DNA of 49,080 nucleotides from Planctomycetales bacterium (GCA_016235885.1 JACRIH010000379.1:1-49080), one strand, 5' to 3'; counted from the stretch's first letter, positions 1 through 9,800 are shown. The notes: generated by a model not told the origin, from the letters alone. Numbers and translations are program-made.

Positions 1-125
1 CGCGAGTACTCGCCGGCCTCCGACGGAGCGAGTTTCTTGACCGTGGTGCGGTCGATTTTGTTCACGAGTTGCTCGAACCGTCGCCACGAGTCGCCTCGCT
101 GCGAGATGAATTGCCGCTTATTCAT
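1..125 (-). CDS. SpoIIM-family membrane protein, 5' end only (partial)
   Basis: Only the first 41 codons lie in the window; the gene runs off the left edge. The translation starts MNKRQFISQRGDSW and continues with an Arg/Glu-rich stretch, which resembles the cytosolic N-terminus of stage II sporulation protein M-like proteins of planctomycetes and actinobacteria. The ATG overlaps the TGA stop of the RDD gene (ATGA at 122-125), so translation is probably coupled. RDD and SpoIIM-like genes are often neighbours, which supports the call. No membrane segment is visible in this fragment, so the family name is inference from context and N-terminal style. Confidence 0.62.
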   Translation of the reverse strand, partial: MNKRQFISQRGDSWRRFEQLVNKIDRTTVKKLAPSEAGEYS

Positions 126-1078
126 GGGGGAGTCCCTCCGGCTGCCGTCTCCAAAGTCGCATCGTTTAACCGCGACCCAACGGGGAGAGCGCGTCCGTGA
201 GTTGAGAGTCGACCAAACGCGCTCCCCGTTGGGTCGCGGTTAAACGAGCCGCCGTTCCCGTTGTCGTCGTCATCGTGAACCTGATGAAACGTGGCAAAGA
301 CGCGGGCCAAAAACGCCATCGGATATTCCATGACCTGCTTGCGGTCACTCTGGAAATCCAGCCGCTTGGCCAGCACCTTGGCCAGCACTACCGCCATGTC
401 GTGGCCGCGTCGATGTGTCAGTGCCGATCGGCGACCGAGAAAGCTCTCGATCAACGCCAGCGTCCGGGAACTCGGGACAAAGCCGCTGATTTCACTGCGT
501 GGCAGCGGTTGAATCTTTTCGAGAATGATCGGCTCCAACGGCAGCCGCACGCGGCGCTCTTCGACCACGATCGTCCGCGCGACGAGGTCACCGAGCCTGC
601 GAAAATTCCCCGAGACCAGCATCGAGCAGAACCCGATCCCGAAAAACGGGAGGTTGTCCGCTGCTCTCACCAGGTTCCGCAGCAGTGCCGACCAAAACGT
701 GATGGGATAGCCCCCCTCCTGAATCACCCGCAGTCGCAACAACGCCTTACCCAGCGTCCGCCCGCGAAAAAACCCCTCGCTAATGACGTAGTAGCCCCAC
801 TCGATGAGGAACGCGAGCAACAGCAGAATTCCAATGGACAGCCCAGGGAGCGCAATTCCAGCGCACCCCAGCACGATGCTCGCCACGATCATGATCCCGA
901 TGCGAATGACCAGGTCGATCAAATACGCCCCCAATCGGGCGGCCGGCCCGGCGAGTTGGTACGTGAGGACGACGTTCTCGGGCGTTTCGATGCGTAACGA
1001 CAAGTCAAGCCGTTCCGCAAGCGCCGAGACGGCCGCTGGGGTTCGCATCAACAGCGGATCGGTGTGAGATTGAGACAC
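122..1078 (-). CDS. RDD family membrane protein
   Basis: A 318-residue protein with three hydrophobic segments (about residues 50-75, 78-98 and 130-155). It carries the RDD signature: Arg and Asp in the first helix (RLGAYLIDLVI), then GRTLGKALLRLRV and RRLGDLVARTIVV. RDD proteins are integral membrane proteins of poorly defined role, some linked to ion transport. The start is GTG; an ATG at codon 11 (1046-1048) is an alternative, and neither has a clear ribosome site. The last 40 or so residues, after a run of four Asp, are encoded by a stem-loop repeat (162-247) and are not expected in the family. The downstream SpoIIM-like gene overlaps its stop. Confidence 0.85.
   Translation of the reverse strand: MSQSHTDPLLMRTPAAVSALAERLDLSLRIETPENVVLTYQLAGPAARLGAYLIDLVIRIGIMIVASIVLGCAGIALPGLSIGILLLLAFLIEWGYYVISEGFFRGRTLGKALLRLRVIQEGGYPITFWSALLRNLVRAADNLPFFGIGFCSMLVSGNFRRLGDLVARTIVVEERRVRLPLEPIILEKIQPLPRSEISGFVPSSRTLALIESFLGRRSALTHRRGHDMAVVLAKVLAKRLDFQSDRKQVMEYPMAFLARVFATFHQVHDDDDNGNGGSFNRDPTGSAFGRLSTHGRALPVGSRLNDATLETAAGGTPP
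162..247. repeat. Inverted repeat inside the RDD coding sequence
   Basis: Arms at 162-194 and 217-247 are complementary over about 31 bases. The left arm has two extra bases, and the loop is about 22 bases. The core reads TTTAACCGCGACCCAACGGG. The element lies in frame within the RDD gene and encodes roughly residues 278-306. It looks like a MITE- or REP-type palindrome that inserted near the 3' end without breaking the frame. Confidence 0.85.
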
Positions 1079-1139
1079 GGAGACGATGTTGTGCGGTATC
1101 TGCGGCGAGATGTCAAATCAGTCCACTGATGTATGCGAT

Positions 1140-1217
1140 GTAGGATGGGCACTCTTGCCCGTCCGATTATTATTTGCGAATCAATCAATGACGGACGGGC
1201 AAGAGTGCCCATCCTAC
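1140..1217. repeat. Inverted repeat supplying a stop codon
   Basis: Perfect 26-base arms (1140-1165 and 1192-1217) begin GTAGGATGGGCACTCTTGCC and enclose a 26-base AT-rich loop. The TAG stop of the CRTAC1 gene (1214-1216, minus strand) is the first TAG of the right arm. The repeat sits between the CRTAC1 and RDD genes and could also act as a transcript-end hairpin. A shorter relative with the same GTAGGATGG ends lies at 6839-6865. Confidence 0.9.
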
Positions 1218-3079
1218 GGGAGGACCGGTTGATTGACACTCAAAACCTGGTCACCCGCAACCTCCTCCATCTCCACCGTCGATCCGTCGGGCCAGCGGAT
1301 GGCCAGCTTGTCCACTTTCGCCGCCGCACCCAAGCCGAATGTGACCGGCAATTCGGACTGCGAGAGATAGCCATGCGTCGGCGTGACCAAGCGCGTCATG
1401 ATTTGCGAACCGACATGGGCCTCGACCCGCGCTCCGATGGCATCGCGGTTTGGAGCAGTACCAACTAGCTTGACTCGCAGCCAATGATGGCCGAGCTGCT
1501 GGTCATTTCGCAGCAGACGGGGTGCTGCTCCCGTCGCCATCAGAATCACGTCCAGATCACCATCGCCGTCGATGTCGGCGTAGGCGGAACCACGACCGAC
1601 CATCGGCTTCGAGAAGTCTTCGCCGCTCTTGTCTTTCGGAATGGCCGCGAATTCGGAGGCTCCCTTCGTGCCACAATTCCAATAAATTTGTGGTGGCTGC
1701 TCGTAGGTTTGGCTTTGCTGGACCTTGTGGATTTCATCTTCGAGGTGGCCGTTGGCCGCCAGCACATCCAGCCGGCCATCGAGGTCGTAGTCGAAGAAGA
1801 ACACGCCGAACTTGAGCAGCAGCCGCGACGGTGGGCCAATCCCCGTGGCGACGGCGTCGTCACTGAACTGCATCGACGTGCCACGCGTGCAGTACAAAGC
1901 GGTCATCTCGTTGGCGAAGTTGCCGATCACCACGCCGAGCGTGTTGTCATTGCGGAAGAAGCCGGCATCAATTCCCATCGCCCCACGTGCCTGCCCCGCG
2001 TTGTCGAACGCCACGCCAACCAAAGCCCCGATCTCTTCGAAAGTGCCATTTTGCTTGTTGTGGAACAAAAGGTTTTGCACCGTATCGTTGGCCACGACAA
2101 TGTCGATCCAGCCGTCCCGGTCCACGTCAATCGGTGCGACTCCCAGCGACTTCGGTTGCGGCACGCCCGTGTTCGGATTCTTGACCTGCAACCCGGCCGC
2201 AGCGGTCACGTCAGAGAACTTGCCTCCACCGTCGTTGCGAAACAGATACGGAAACGCCCCCTCGAACGCGTCCGGTCGGCAGTACGCTCGGCCGGCGCCC
2301 ACGAGACGGCAGTCGAGGGCGTGGTCGATCTCCGCCGACCAGCGAATGTAATTGCCGACGAACAGGTCGAGATCGCCATCGTTATCGAAGTCGAGCCACG
2401 TGCAGCTCGTGCTCCACTGCTGCGGCGTACCGCCGACGCCGGCCGATTCCGTCGCGTCCCGAAACTTCCCCTGCTCGTTGTGAAACAGATGATTCAATCC
2501 GACGCCGGAAATGAACACGTCAATCCATCCGTCTCCGTCGTAGTCACCGACTGCCACACCCTGGCCGTAGAACGTGACGTCCAACCCCGAACCCTTCGTC
2601 ACGTTTTCGAAGTGGCCGGTTCCGTCGTTGCGGTACAGCTCCATCGTCGGTGCCGGACTTCCTTTTGGCTGCTGGCCTGGCCAGTCGCACGAATTGATGA
2701 ACAACAAATCCTGATCGCCATCGTTGTCGAAATCGAGGAACGCACAGCCTCCACCCATCGATTCGGGCAACAGCTTTTCGCCCCGTGCTCCATTGTGGTG
2801 AACGAATGTGATGCCCGCCTTGCTGGTGATGTCCGTGAATGTGACGTCAGGCAGCGCAACTGATGGCGACTCGCGCTTGATGGGCGGTTTGTATTCCGTC
2901 TTCACTGTGGCCGGCGGCGGCTTAGGACGGAAAAACCAAACGGCGAAGCCCGCCCCTCCCACGATGAACAGACCGATGACGATCAGTGACCAGCCAAATG
3001 CCCGGCCGATGACCGTGTCGTCCTGGGGGACGTGCTCTCCCGCATTCGGTGCGCCCGAGGAATTCTGTTTCGCACTCAC
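1214..3079 (-). CDS. CRTAC1 family protein (FG-GAP/VCBS repeats with ASPIC/UnbV domain)
   Basis: A 621-residue protein with one N-terminal membrane helix (about residues 29-51) and a large exported part. It carries at least six D-x-D-x-D-G calcium-loop motifs (DFDNDGDQD, DYDGDGWID, DFDNDGDLD, DVDRDGWID, DYDLDGRLD, DIDGDGDLD), as in a beta-propeller of FG-GAP repeats. The last 90 residues match the ASPIC/UnbV domain (GARVEAHVG, THGYLSQSE, IRWPDGSTVEM). The start is GTG, overlapping the TGA of the upstream cytochrome gene (GTGA, 3076-3079), so the two are probably coupled in translation. The exact role is unknown; such proteins are thought to be extracellular or periplasmic binding scaffolds. 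The stop codon lies in an inverted repeat. Confidence 0.93.
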   Translation of the reverse strand: MSAKQNSSGAPNAGEHVPQDDTVIGRAFGWSLIVIGLFIVGGAGFAVWFFRPKPPPATVKTEYKPPIKRESPSVALPDVTFTDITSKAGITFVHHNGARGEKLLPESMGGGCAFLDFDNDGDQDLLFINSCDWPGQQPKGSPAPTMELYRNDGTGHFENVTKGSGLDVTFYGQGVAVGDYDGDGWIDVFISGVGLNHLFHNEQGKFRDATESAGVGGTPQQWSTSCTWLDFDNDGDLDLFVGNYIRWSAEIDHALDCRLVGAGRAYCRPDAFEGAFPYLFRNDGGGKFSDVTAAAGLQVKNPNTGVPQPKSLGVAPIDVDRDGWIDIVVANDTVQNLLFHNKQNGTFEEIGALVGVAFDNAGQARGAMGIDAGFFRNDNTLGVVIGNFANEMTALYCTRGTSMQFSDDAVATGIGPPSRLLLKFGVFFFDYDLDGRLDVLAANGHLEDEIHKVQQSQTYEQPPQIYWNCGTKGASEFAAIPKDKSGEDFSKPMVGRGSAYADIDGDGDLDVILMATGAAPRLLRNDQQLGHHWLRVKLVGTAPNRDAIGARVEAHVGSQIMTRLVTPTHGYLSQSELPVTFGLGAAAKVDKLAIRWPDGSTVEMEEVAGDQVLSVNQPVLP

Positions 3080-6069
3080 TGACCACCTCCGAGGGAAGAT
3101 TTGCGATTGTCGATTTGCGATTGCCGATTTGCCGGACTCTGTTCTTCTCCGCGTCTGCCGTCCACAACAGGATCACCGTCCTGCTTTCCATCCGCCGTCA
3201 CCAATCCCGGTGCCCCCGTGCGATTCAGCGGGTAGATCACCAGCCGCTCGGCCGCGTGGTTCGCGGCGGGATTGTCCTTGCGGGCCAGGTTGATCGCCCG
3301 ATCCTGCGCGTTGTCGTCCGGTTTGTAACGGGCATGGAGCTTTCGATGCTCGTCCGCCTGCTGTTCGTCTCCAAGCTGGGTAAACAGGAGCGACAGGTTG
3401 TAGTGAGCCATCACGTCTTCGGAGTCGACTCGCAGTGTCCGCTCGAACTGTTCGACCGCCTGTTTGAACAACGCTTCCCGTTCGGATTTGCGTTCGTCGC
3501 CAAGCTCCTGCTTCGCTCGCTCGAACAACGTTTGGCCAAGTTCGTTGATCACGACCAGATCCAGACTGAAATCGAATCCTCGTTTGCGCCGCTCATCCGT
3601 CTGGTCATACAGAGCACTCCGAAAGTTCTCGATCGACTTGTCGAGGTATCCCTGCTGCTTGTTGACCAACCCGGTCAACCAGGTAATCGTCCACGCCGGA
3701 GCCGGCGGTTTCTGCGATTCGGCCGCCCGCCGCAAGGCATCCACCGCGTCGTCGAGACGCCCTTCCGAATAGTACACGCGAGCCAGATTCAGCGGCCCGT
3801 CGAATCGTCCCGACTTCTCGACCTCGCGAAACGCCTCTTCCGCCTGTCGGAGTTCCGACCGGCCGGTGATCTGCGTGCCGGTCTGCCCCTCCAACAGCAG
3901 TCCGATTCCGTAGTCGTTCCATCGTTGCCAAAGATCGGCTTCGACGATGGCGGACTTTTGCGGCTCGATCGGTTTGTCCACGCCTTCCACTGGGAAGACG
4001 ATCCGGTCGGACGCCAGTGTGGTCACGGGGAGTTCGTTGCGGTACGGCTTGTCCCGCTCGAAGCCACGGATCGGCTTGTCCCCCGGTTTGCTCGTGCGCG
4101 TGACGAAGTCCATGTAAATCTTGTCGAACTTGCGGTAGTTCAGCTTCACCTCGACCTCGATTGGTGCCGTCAGGTTCTCGGGGAGTTGCAGCTCGTAATG
4201 CACGACGGCCGCTGCACCCGGTGGAATCTGATGGTTGTACAGCGGCACGAAAATGTCCTGCGGATTGCGGCGGTCGATCCGCTTGCCATCCCGGTCGAGC
4301 ATGTACACGTTGATGAAATGCGACCACGGATCGACCGACCCGTCATCGCCGATGCCGCCGCTTTTGCCGATGACTTTCCCACCGCTCGTCGCGGTGACTT
4401 CGACCCACACTTCATTCGAGTCCACCGTCCCCTGTGTGAAATGGTGCCCCATCTTGACCGTGCGAACGACGCTTTCGAGCAGGTACTTTTCGCCCGATCG
4501 CAGGGTCGGCACGTCAGGCCGCAGCGGCGCATGCAACTTGCCGTCCACGGTGCCTCCCTCCTTGACTCCGAAGACATCCACGCGCATCGCCCCGGCCATG
4601 AAGTCCTGGTGCTTCTTGATGAACTCCGGCTCGTTCCGCAGCCACGGCAGAGCCGTGTTCGCCGCTGGGAACAGGTGGTCGTGAATCGTCAGCTTGCCGG
4701 ATTGATCGAACAGTCTGGCTCCGAAATCATTCGAAGCGGCGAGCGGCATGTGACACGCCGCGCAGTTCTGCTTTGCCTCGGGCGGATAATAGAAGCTGCG
4801 GATGCCATGCCCCGAGACACCACTCAAAAAGTACGAATTGTAATGGTCCTGCCCGCGCAGGAATTCCTTGTAGTTGTTGAGCGCGTAAGGCAGGTGAACC
4901 TTGTGACATGTCGAACAGAACTCGGCCGTCTTGTGATGCGGTTTGAGAAACGTCTTTTTGTGGAAGCTCGGCTTGGCTTTGACGAGCTGCTGGTTCACGT
5001 ACTGCAAGATGGCATTGTCGCTGAACGCGAACGGATAGTGCTGCGGTTCCTCAATCGTGTAGTCGCCATTCCCTTTCGTGCTGTTGACGTGGGTCATGGC
5101 GTGGCACACGGTGCAGGTGATTCCCGCGTGGGCCGTCGCGTGATTCACGTCATCAAATTTTGGGTCGTCGAACGCCCCGCTCAGGAACGGCACGGGGTCA
5201 TGACACCCGGCACACCACCGCGACGCCTGCACGTTGCCATCTCGCTTGAGCGACACCTGCCGCGTCTCACGCACGCTCGCCAAGTACGCAGGATTGCTGA
5301 ACGAACTCATCCGGTGAGCGCTGTGCAAATGACCTTCGTAAGCGTCCGCGTGGCATTTGATGCAATAGCTGTCGTCCATCATCAGTGTCTTCGCGGGGAT
5401 GAAGTTGCCGGTGGATGTCTTGACCAGCGACGGTTCAAAATACTTTGCCCCCTCCTTCGGTCCGACGACGTTCCAATTTCGTGGGTCTTGCGAATGCAGC
5501 CCCACCATCGCCGCGACGACGGCTCCCACGAGACCCGCGTACGCGAATCCCCATTTCCATTTGATCCGTGGCCCGGCCAGTCGATGCAGCCAGTACAGCC
5601 AGCCGCACGCGAGCGGGCACCCGACATGCGCCCAGTACGCGACCGATCTGCCCGTCAGCATTTTGAATTGGAAGCTGCCGATTTCGATCCGCATCAGCAT
5701 CAACCCCGTCAGCAGCACGGCGACTGCCACCGCGAACAGCGCGTACCCGACTCGCACGGCACGGCGATTCCGCCGCCCTCGAGCCGCCACCATGTGCGCG
5801 ACGCCAAACACGAGAAACGGCAGGATCAGCAGCAATCCCAGCACGAGGTGCGCGAGGAACATCAACTGATAGAAATAATTCTGGTACGTCAGACCCGACT
5901 TCCACTCCAGCCACGTGATGCTGGAAAGGTAGACAGAGTTCGCCCCAAGCAACGCCACAAGCACGAGCACGAAGATGAGCAACTTTTTGAGCCGCGGGCT
6001 GACCGCTGGGACGTAACCCGTTGGTCGCGGCATTCCCGCCGGCCGCTGGGGATCGGAAACAAAGGACAT
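3076..6069 (-). CDS. Membrane-anchored pentahaem cytochrome c with C-terminal TPR region
   Basis: A 997-residue protein. The N-terminal quarter has about five membrane helices (residues 27-210). Five CXXCH haem-binding motifs follow: CIKCH near 236, CAGCH near 288, CTVCH near 320, CSTCH near 386 and CAACH near 438. Then comes a beta-rich region with GHHFTQG and tetratricopeptide-like helices (about 750-940). The haem spacing resembles the cytochrome c-554/c-prime class. It probably moves electrons between the membrane and the periplasm. I place the start at the ATG at 6067-6069, preceded by GAGAGG six bases upstream; the frame stays open 19 codons further. The C-terminal 20 residues come from a low-complexity stretch (3090-3130, repeated GATTTGCGATTG) and look like a late extension. 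The gene is coupled to the CRTAC1 gene. Confidence 0.9.
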   Translation of the reverse strand: MSFVSDPQRPAGMPRPTGYVPAVSPRLKKLLIFVLVLVALLGANSVYLSSITWLEWKSGLTYQNYFYQLMFLAHLVLGLLLILPFLVFGVAHMVAARGRRNRRAVRVGYALFAVAVAVLLTGLMLMRIEIGSFQFKMLTGRSVAYWAHVGCPLACGWLYWLHRLAGPRIKWKWGFAYAGLVGAVVAAMVGLHSQDPRNWNVVGPKEGAKYFEPSLVKTSTGNFIPAKTLMMDDSYCIKCHADAYEGHLHSAHRMSSFSNPAYLASVRETRQVSLKRDGNVQASRWCAGCHDPVPFLSGAFDDPKFDDVNHATAHAGITCTVCHAMTHVNSTKGNGDYTIEEPQHYPFAFSDNAILQYVNQQLVKAKPSFHKKTFLKPHHKTAEFCSTCHKVHLPYALNNYKEFLRGQDHYNSYFLSGVSGHGIRSFYYPPEAKQNCAACHMPLAASNDFGARLFDQSGKLTIHDHLFPAANTALPWLRNEPEFIKKHQDFMAGAMRVDVFGVKEGGTVDGKLHAPLRPDVPTLRSGEKYLLESVVRTVKMGHHFTQGTVDSNEVWVEVTATSGGKVIGKSGGIGDDGSVDPWSHFINVYMLDRDGKRIDRRNPQDIFVPLYNHQIPPGAAAVVHYELQLPENLTAPIEVEVKLNYRKFDKIYMDFVTRTSKPGDKPIRGFERDKPYRNELPVTTLASDRIVFPVEGVDKPIEPQKSAIVEADLWQRWNDYGIGLLLEGQTGTQITGRSELRQAEEAFREVEKSGRFDGPLNLARVYYSEGRLDDAVDALRRAAESQKPPAPAWTITWLTGLVNKQQGYLDKSIENFRSALYDQTDERRKRGFDFSLDLVVINELGQTLFERAKQELGDERKSEREALFKQAVEQFERTLRVDSEDVMAHYNLSLLFTQLGDEQQADEHRKLHARYKPDDNAQDRAINLARKDNPAANHAAERLVIYPLNRTGAPGLVTADGKQDGDPVVDGRRGEEQSPANRQSQIDNRKSSLGGGQ

Positions 6070-6160
6070 CGGAAGCCTCTCGAATGAATTAAAGATAAGG
6101 GTCGGGGTGTGCGGCACTGTCAGCAATCACGCGCCGCGACCCCGATGTGTTTGCGTCTCA

Positions 6161-6224
6161 GGCGAGCGGGGCGGCGTTAGCCCCCCCCGGTAGTCAGGAC
6201 ACGCATGACCGGAGGGCCAACGCC
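6161..6224. repeat. Imperfect inverted repeat, GGCGAGCGGGGCGGCGTTAG type
   Basis: The left arm (6161-6191) and right arm (about 6208-6224) pair over about 17 bases with mismatches (GGCGTTAGCCC against GGGCCAACGCC). The element lies between the small secreted-protein gene and the cytochrome gene. The arm sequence (GCGAGC-GG-GGCGT-AGCCC) is shared with the repeat at 26109-26188, so the two are probably copies of one family. Confidence 0.65.
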
Positions 6225-6278
6225 ACTCCGGTCACCGAAAAAGTCACGTCCAGAACGCGGCGGAGCAGTCCAGACCGA

Positions 6279-6701
6279 CTACGATCGTGGCGGCCGACAA
6301 AGTCGCCGATGATGGCCATCACACTCGGCGACGGCAGTGACATGGAGACGGTCCCCGCACGAATCGGCCGCGACCGAGACATCGGTCAGCAGCGTCGCGA
6401 CGTCTAGTTGTCCGTTCGTCAACACATTCGGAGTGGATGGGGGCGCCGAGGGCATCGGATGCTGTCCACGACAGGCCGGGCCATGACACGGCGGGACAAA
6501 CGGACTTGGGGCAGACGACGGCTCCCGGTTGAAATCAGAATGCGGCGAGTGCCGGATCATCGCGGCTGACTGACCGTGAATCGCGACATAATCACCGCAG
6601 CGTGCCAGCACCGAAGAATCCGGAACCGTCGCGAACAGCAGTCCCAGAACAATCGCCGTCGAACATCGTCTCACAAATTGACGACGCGGCTGGGTAGGCA
6701 T
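6279..6701 (-). CDS. Small secreted Cys-containing protein of unknown function
   Basis: I do not recognise a characterised family. From the ATG at 6699-6701 the product is 140 residues. It has a basic start, a hydrophobic core (AIVLGLLFATV) and a likely signal-peptide cut before ARCGDYV. The mature part has Cys in RCGDYV, PPCHGPACR and two later Cys, and is rich in Pro and Ser. A CGDYV...C-G-P-C pattern followed by a Pro-rich region looks familiar from planctomycete secreted proteins, but that is memory, not a search. The frame is open 53 codons further upstream, but those lack signal-peptide character. It lies downstream of the amidohydrolase on the same strand, separated by a hairpin. Confidence 0.55.
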   Translation of the reverse strand: MPTQPRRQFVRRCSTAIVLGLLFATVPDSSVLARCGDYVAIHGQSAAMIRHSPHSDFNREPSSAPSPFVPPCHGPACRGQHPMPSAPPSTPNVLTNGQLDVATLLTDVSVAADSCGDRLHVTAVAECDGHHRRLCRPPRS

Positions 6702-6838
6702 CCGCGTGATCGAATCGATGGCTGCGAAAGTGGACATCGCGGAAGGCTCTGCAAACTCAACGGATCGCACAAAAGAAACGCCAGTGAATTTGACGTGTCC
6801 AAGTATGCAAGCCGCCTTAGAGGTCGTCAAGACGCGAA

Positions 6839-6865
6839 GTAGGATGGATGAGACGTCCATTCTAC
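6839..6865 (-). terminator. Short hairpin between amidohydrolase and secreted-protein gene
   Basis: Ten-base arms GTAGGATGGA (6839-6848) and TCCATTCTAC (6856-6865) pair with one mismatch around a seven-base loop. The hairpin begins seven bases past the amidohydrolase stop. There is no clear T run, so it may be an RNA 3'-end stabiliser or a trimmed copy of the GTAGGATGG repeat rather than a true terminator. Confidence 0.45.
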
Positions 6866-6871
6866 CTCTGC

Positions 6872-9800
6872 CTACTGTCCCGCCACTGGCTGCCCCTGTT
6901 TCCCGCGCACTTCCTGCAATCGTCCCCTGTATTTTTCATACAACCGCGTGTGGCGACTCTCTGCCGTGTAAGGACGGCCGTTGACAAAGATGGCTTTGTA
7001 TTGGCTCGTTTGCTGAAGCGGTGAGCCATCCGTCACGATTACGTTGGCCAGCTTGCCGGCGGTGAGCGAACCGATACGGTCGTCCAGCCGCAACACTTTC
7101 GCCGCGGAGAGTGTGACGGACTTTAAGGCGACGTCGACCGGGAGGCCGTATGCAGCGGCCATTCCCGCTTCGAACGGAACGTTGCGGCTGTTTGGTCCGT
7201 GATTCGACCGGATGCAAAACGTCACTCCTGCCTCGTGCAGTCGGCCGGCGGCAGCGTACGGGGCGTCGAACGGGTCGTGCTCTTCGACCGGCGCGTGCAT
7301 CACCGGACCGAGGATCACGGGAACGTCCCGCTTCTTCAATTCGTCGGCGAGCTTCCACGCATCGAGGCCGCCAGTGATCACGATCTTCAGCTTCTCCTTC
7401 TCTGCAAACAGCAACGCTTCGGCAATTTCCTGTCGCCTGTTGGCCTCGACGAAGATCAGCTTTTCTCCGCGCAGGTACGGGCCGAGCGACTCGTAGCGCG
7501 GGTCGGCAATCGTGCGGCCGTTCGCAACAGCGGCCGCGTCGTTCGGTTTCTCGCCATCCTTAGATTTGCCGTTCATGTTGATTTGATGGTAGAGCCGCCC
7601 CTGTGCCAGAAACTCTCGCAATTCCTCGATTGGTTTTTCGGTTTCCTTACCTTGCGGCCAGGTGATTTGCAGACCCGCTTCGAGATCCATCGTCATCTCG
7701 GGTACGGTCCAACCGTCGAGTTTGATGATCGAAGCCTGCCCCGAAATGATCCCGCCGCTGGGGCGAATGAGAATCGTGGTGATCCCGCCAGCGCGGGCGA
7801 CCGGGATCAATTCGGAATCGGGATTCACCGCGACGGCCGCTCGCAGGTCGGGCTGGAACAAACCCGACTCCTTGTCGTCATGCGTTTCGCGGACCTTGCC
7901 GATCTCGACCAAACCCACCGTCGTCCCCGCGTCGATCAGGCCGGGGTAGACGTGCAGCCCCGCGACGTCGATCATTTTTGTGTCCGTCGGCACCTGCACT
8001 TTCAAGCGGTCACCGACCCCCGTGATCTTGTCGCCGTCGATGATCAGTGTCCCGTCGGCAATGTCGTCCGCATCGACCGGATGCACTGTGGCTCCGACGA
8101 GTGCGTATCTGCCTGTTGGTGACAGTGCGAGGTCAAGCTTCTTCGCTCGCACTTCGGCCGTGGGCAGCGCAAGAACCAATGGCTGTCCCGATGTCGCGGC
8201 AGCCGCGCTCGACATCGCCGACGGTTGTGACGCCCGCGAAAACAGAACCTCGCCGTCGATGATCGTGTATTCGCAACGCGACAACGCGCTGAGTGGATGT
8301 CCGCTGAAGATTGCGAGGTCCGCGTCTTTGCCCACGTCGATCGATCCAATTCGCTCGGCGATCCCAAGTTCCTTCGCCGAATTCAACGTGATCGTCCGCA
8401 GGGCCGCTTCGGGTGACAGCCCGCCATACCGCACGGTTTTTGCGGCCTCGACGGACATGTGCCGGATCAATTCCGGATCGTCGCTCTTGATCACCACGTT
8501 CGCCCCGGCCTCCTGCAACAGCGCCAGGTTGTACGGAGTCGCGTCGTACGCTTCGACTTTGTACGCCCACCAATCAGAGAACGTGCTGCAACTGGCTCCG
8601 TGAGCCACAATCTCCGGAGCCACTTTGTACCCTTCCAGCACATGCTGAAGCGACCACACGCGGATGCCCAGGTTCGAGGTGACGCGGAGCAGCATCATGA
8701 TTTCATCCGCACGGTAGCAGTGACTGTGGATGAAAATCTGATGATCGAGGATCCCCGTGAGCGCTTCGAGACGCAGGTCGCGGCGAGGCGGCAGCGGGCG
8801 TGCGGCCTCAGCCGGCAGCTTCGCGACCGCGGCGTTGTGCTCCATCCACCGGCGACGGTAATCGGCCGCTTCGAGGAACGCCCGATTGATCGTCGCTTCG
8901 ACGCCCAAGCGAGTGTTCGGGAACCGGTTCGTCTGAAACTTCACGTTCTCGCCGAGGGCAAACTTCACTCCCTGCGGGTTGTCTCGCAGGATCTGGTTTC
9001 GCGAAGGTTCGCCGTATTTCATTTTGACGACGGCGTCCTGTCCGCCGATCGTGTTTGCCGAACCATGCAGCAATCGCGCCGTCGTCAGCCCGCCGGCTCG
9101 CGCGCGGTACGATGCCGGATCGTCGGATCGCACAACATCTTTCACTCGCACTTCGGGCACGATCGACAGCGTGGCTTCATTCACTCCCGACAAGCCCTCG
9201 GGGAACATGATGTGGCTGTGTGTGTCGATCAGGCCTGGCGTGACATAGCGCCCCGCCGCGTCGAGCACTTCGACACCGTCATCCGGCTTGAGGTCCGCGC
9301 CGATCGCGACGATCTTGCCCTGCTTGATCGCAATCGACGTGTTTGGAACGAATTCGCGGCCTGAGACGAACACGATGCCGTTCTTCACAAACAGGTTTCC
9401 GTTCGTCGGAGTTCCTTGGCGCTGGCGGTCGGAATCGAGTTCTGTCGGCAGTTCGATCGCAACTTTGGTGGCCGGATCGCCGGACTTCGCATTCGCGGCC
9501 GGGTTACCATCCTCAAGCGTGAGTTGCACAGGATTCTTGCCCGCTTCGGGTTTGGTTTCGGTCGGTGCTGGAGCCGGCTTGCGGGTGGCGGTCCATTTGG
9601 TCGCGCCCCCGAACGCCGACTTGAGCGTTCCCGCGAGTGCATCGCGCTGCTCCGGGTTGACATCAGCCGCGAGCTTCAATTCCAACGACTGCGCGCCGAC
9701 TCCGATCGCGACCACGAGTTCGAGCTTCTTGTCCGCGATCTTGCCGCTCGTCACTTTTCCATCACCCTGGCTGCTGTGGAACACGCCGCTGATCGCTTGC

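Noticed and set aside
1484-2863. A 459-codon open frame on the plus strand
   Set aside because: Antisense to the FG-GAP repeats; its Val/Ala/Glu-rich sequence has no recognisable domain.
3049-6087. A 1012-codon open frame on the plus strand
   Set aside because: It is antisense to the pentahaem cytochrome, whose helices and haem motifs are clear. The frame is open because of high GC at third positions.
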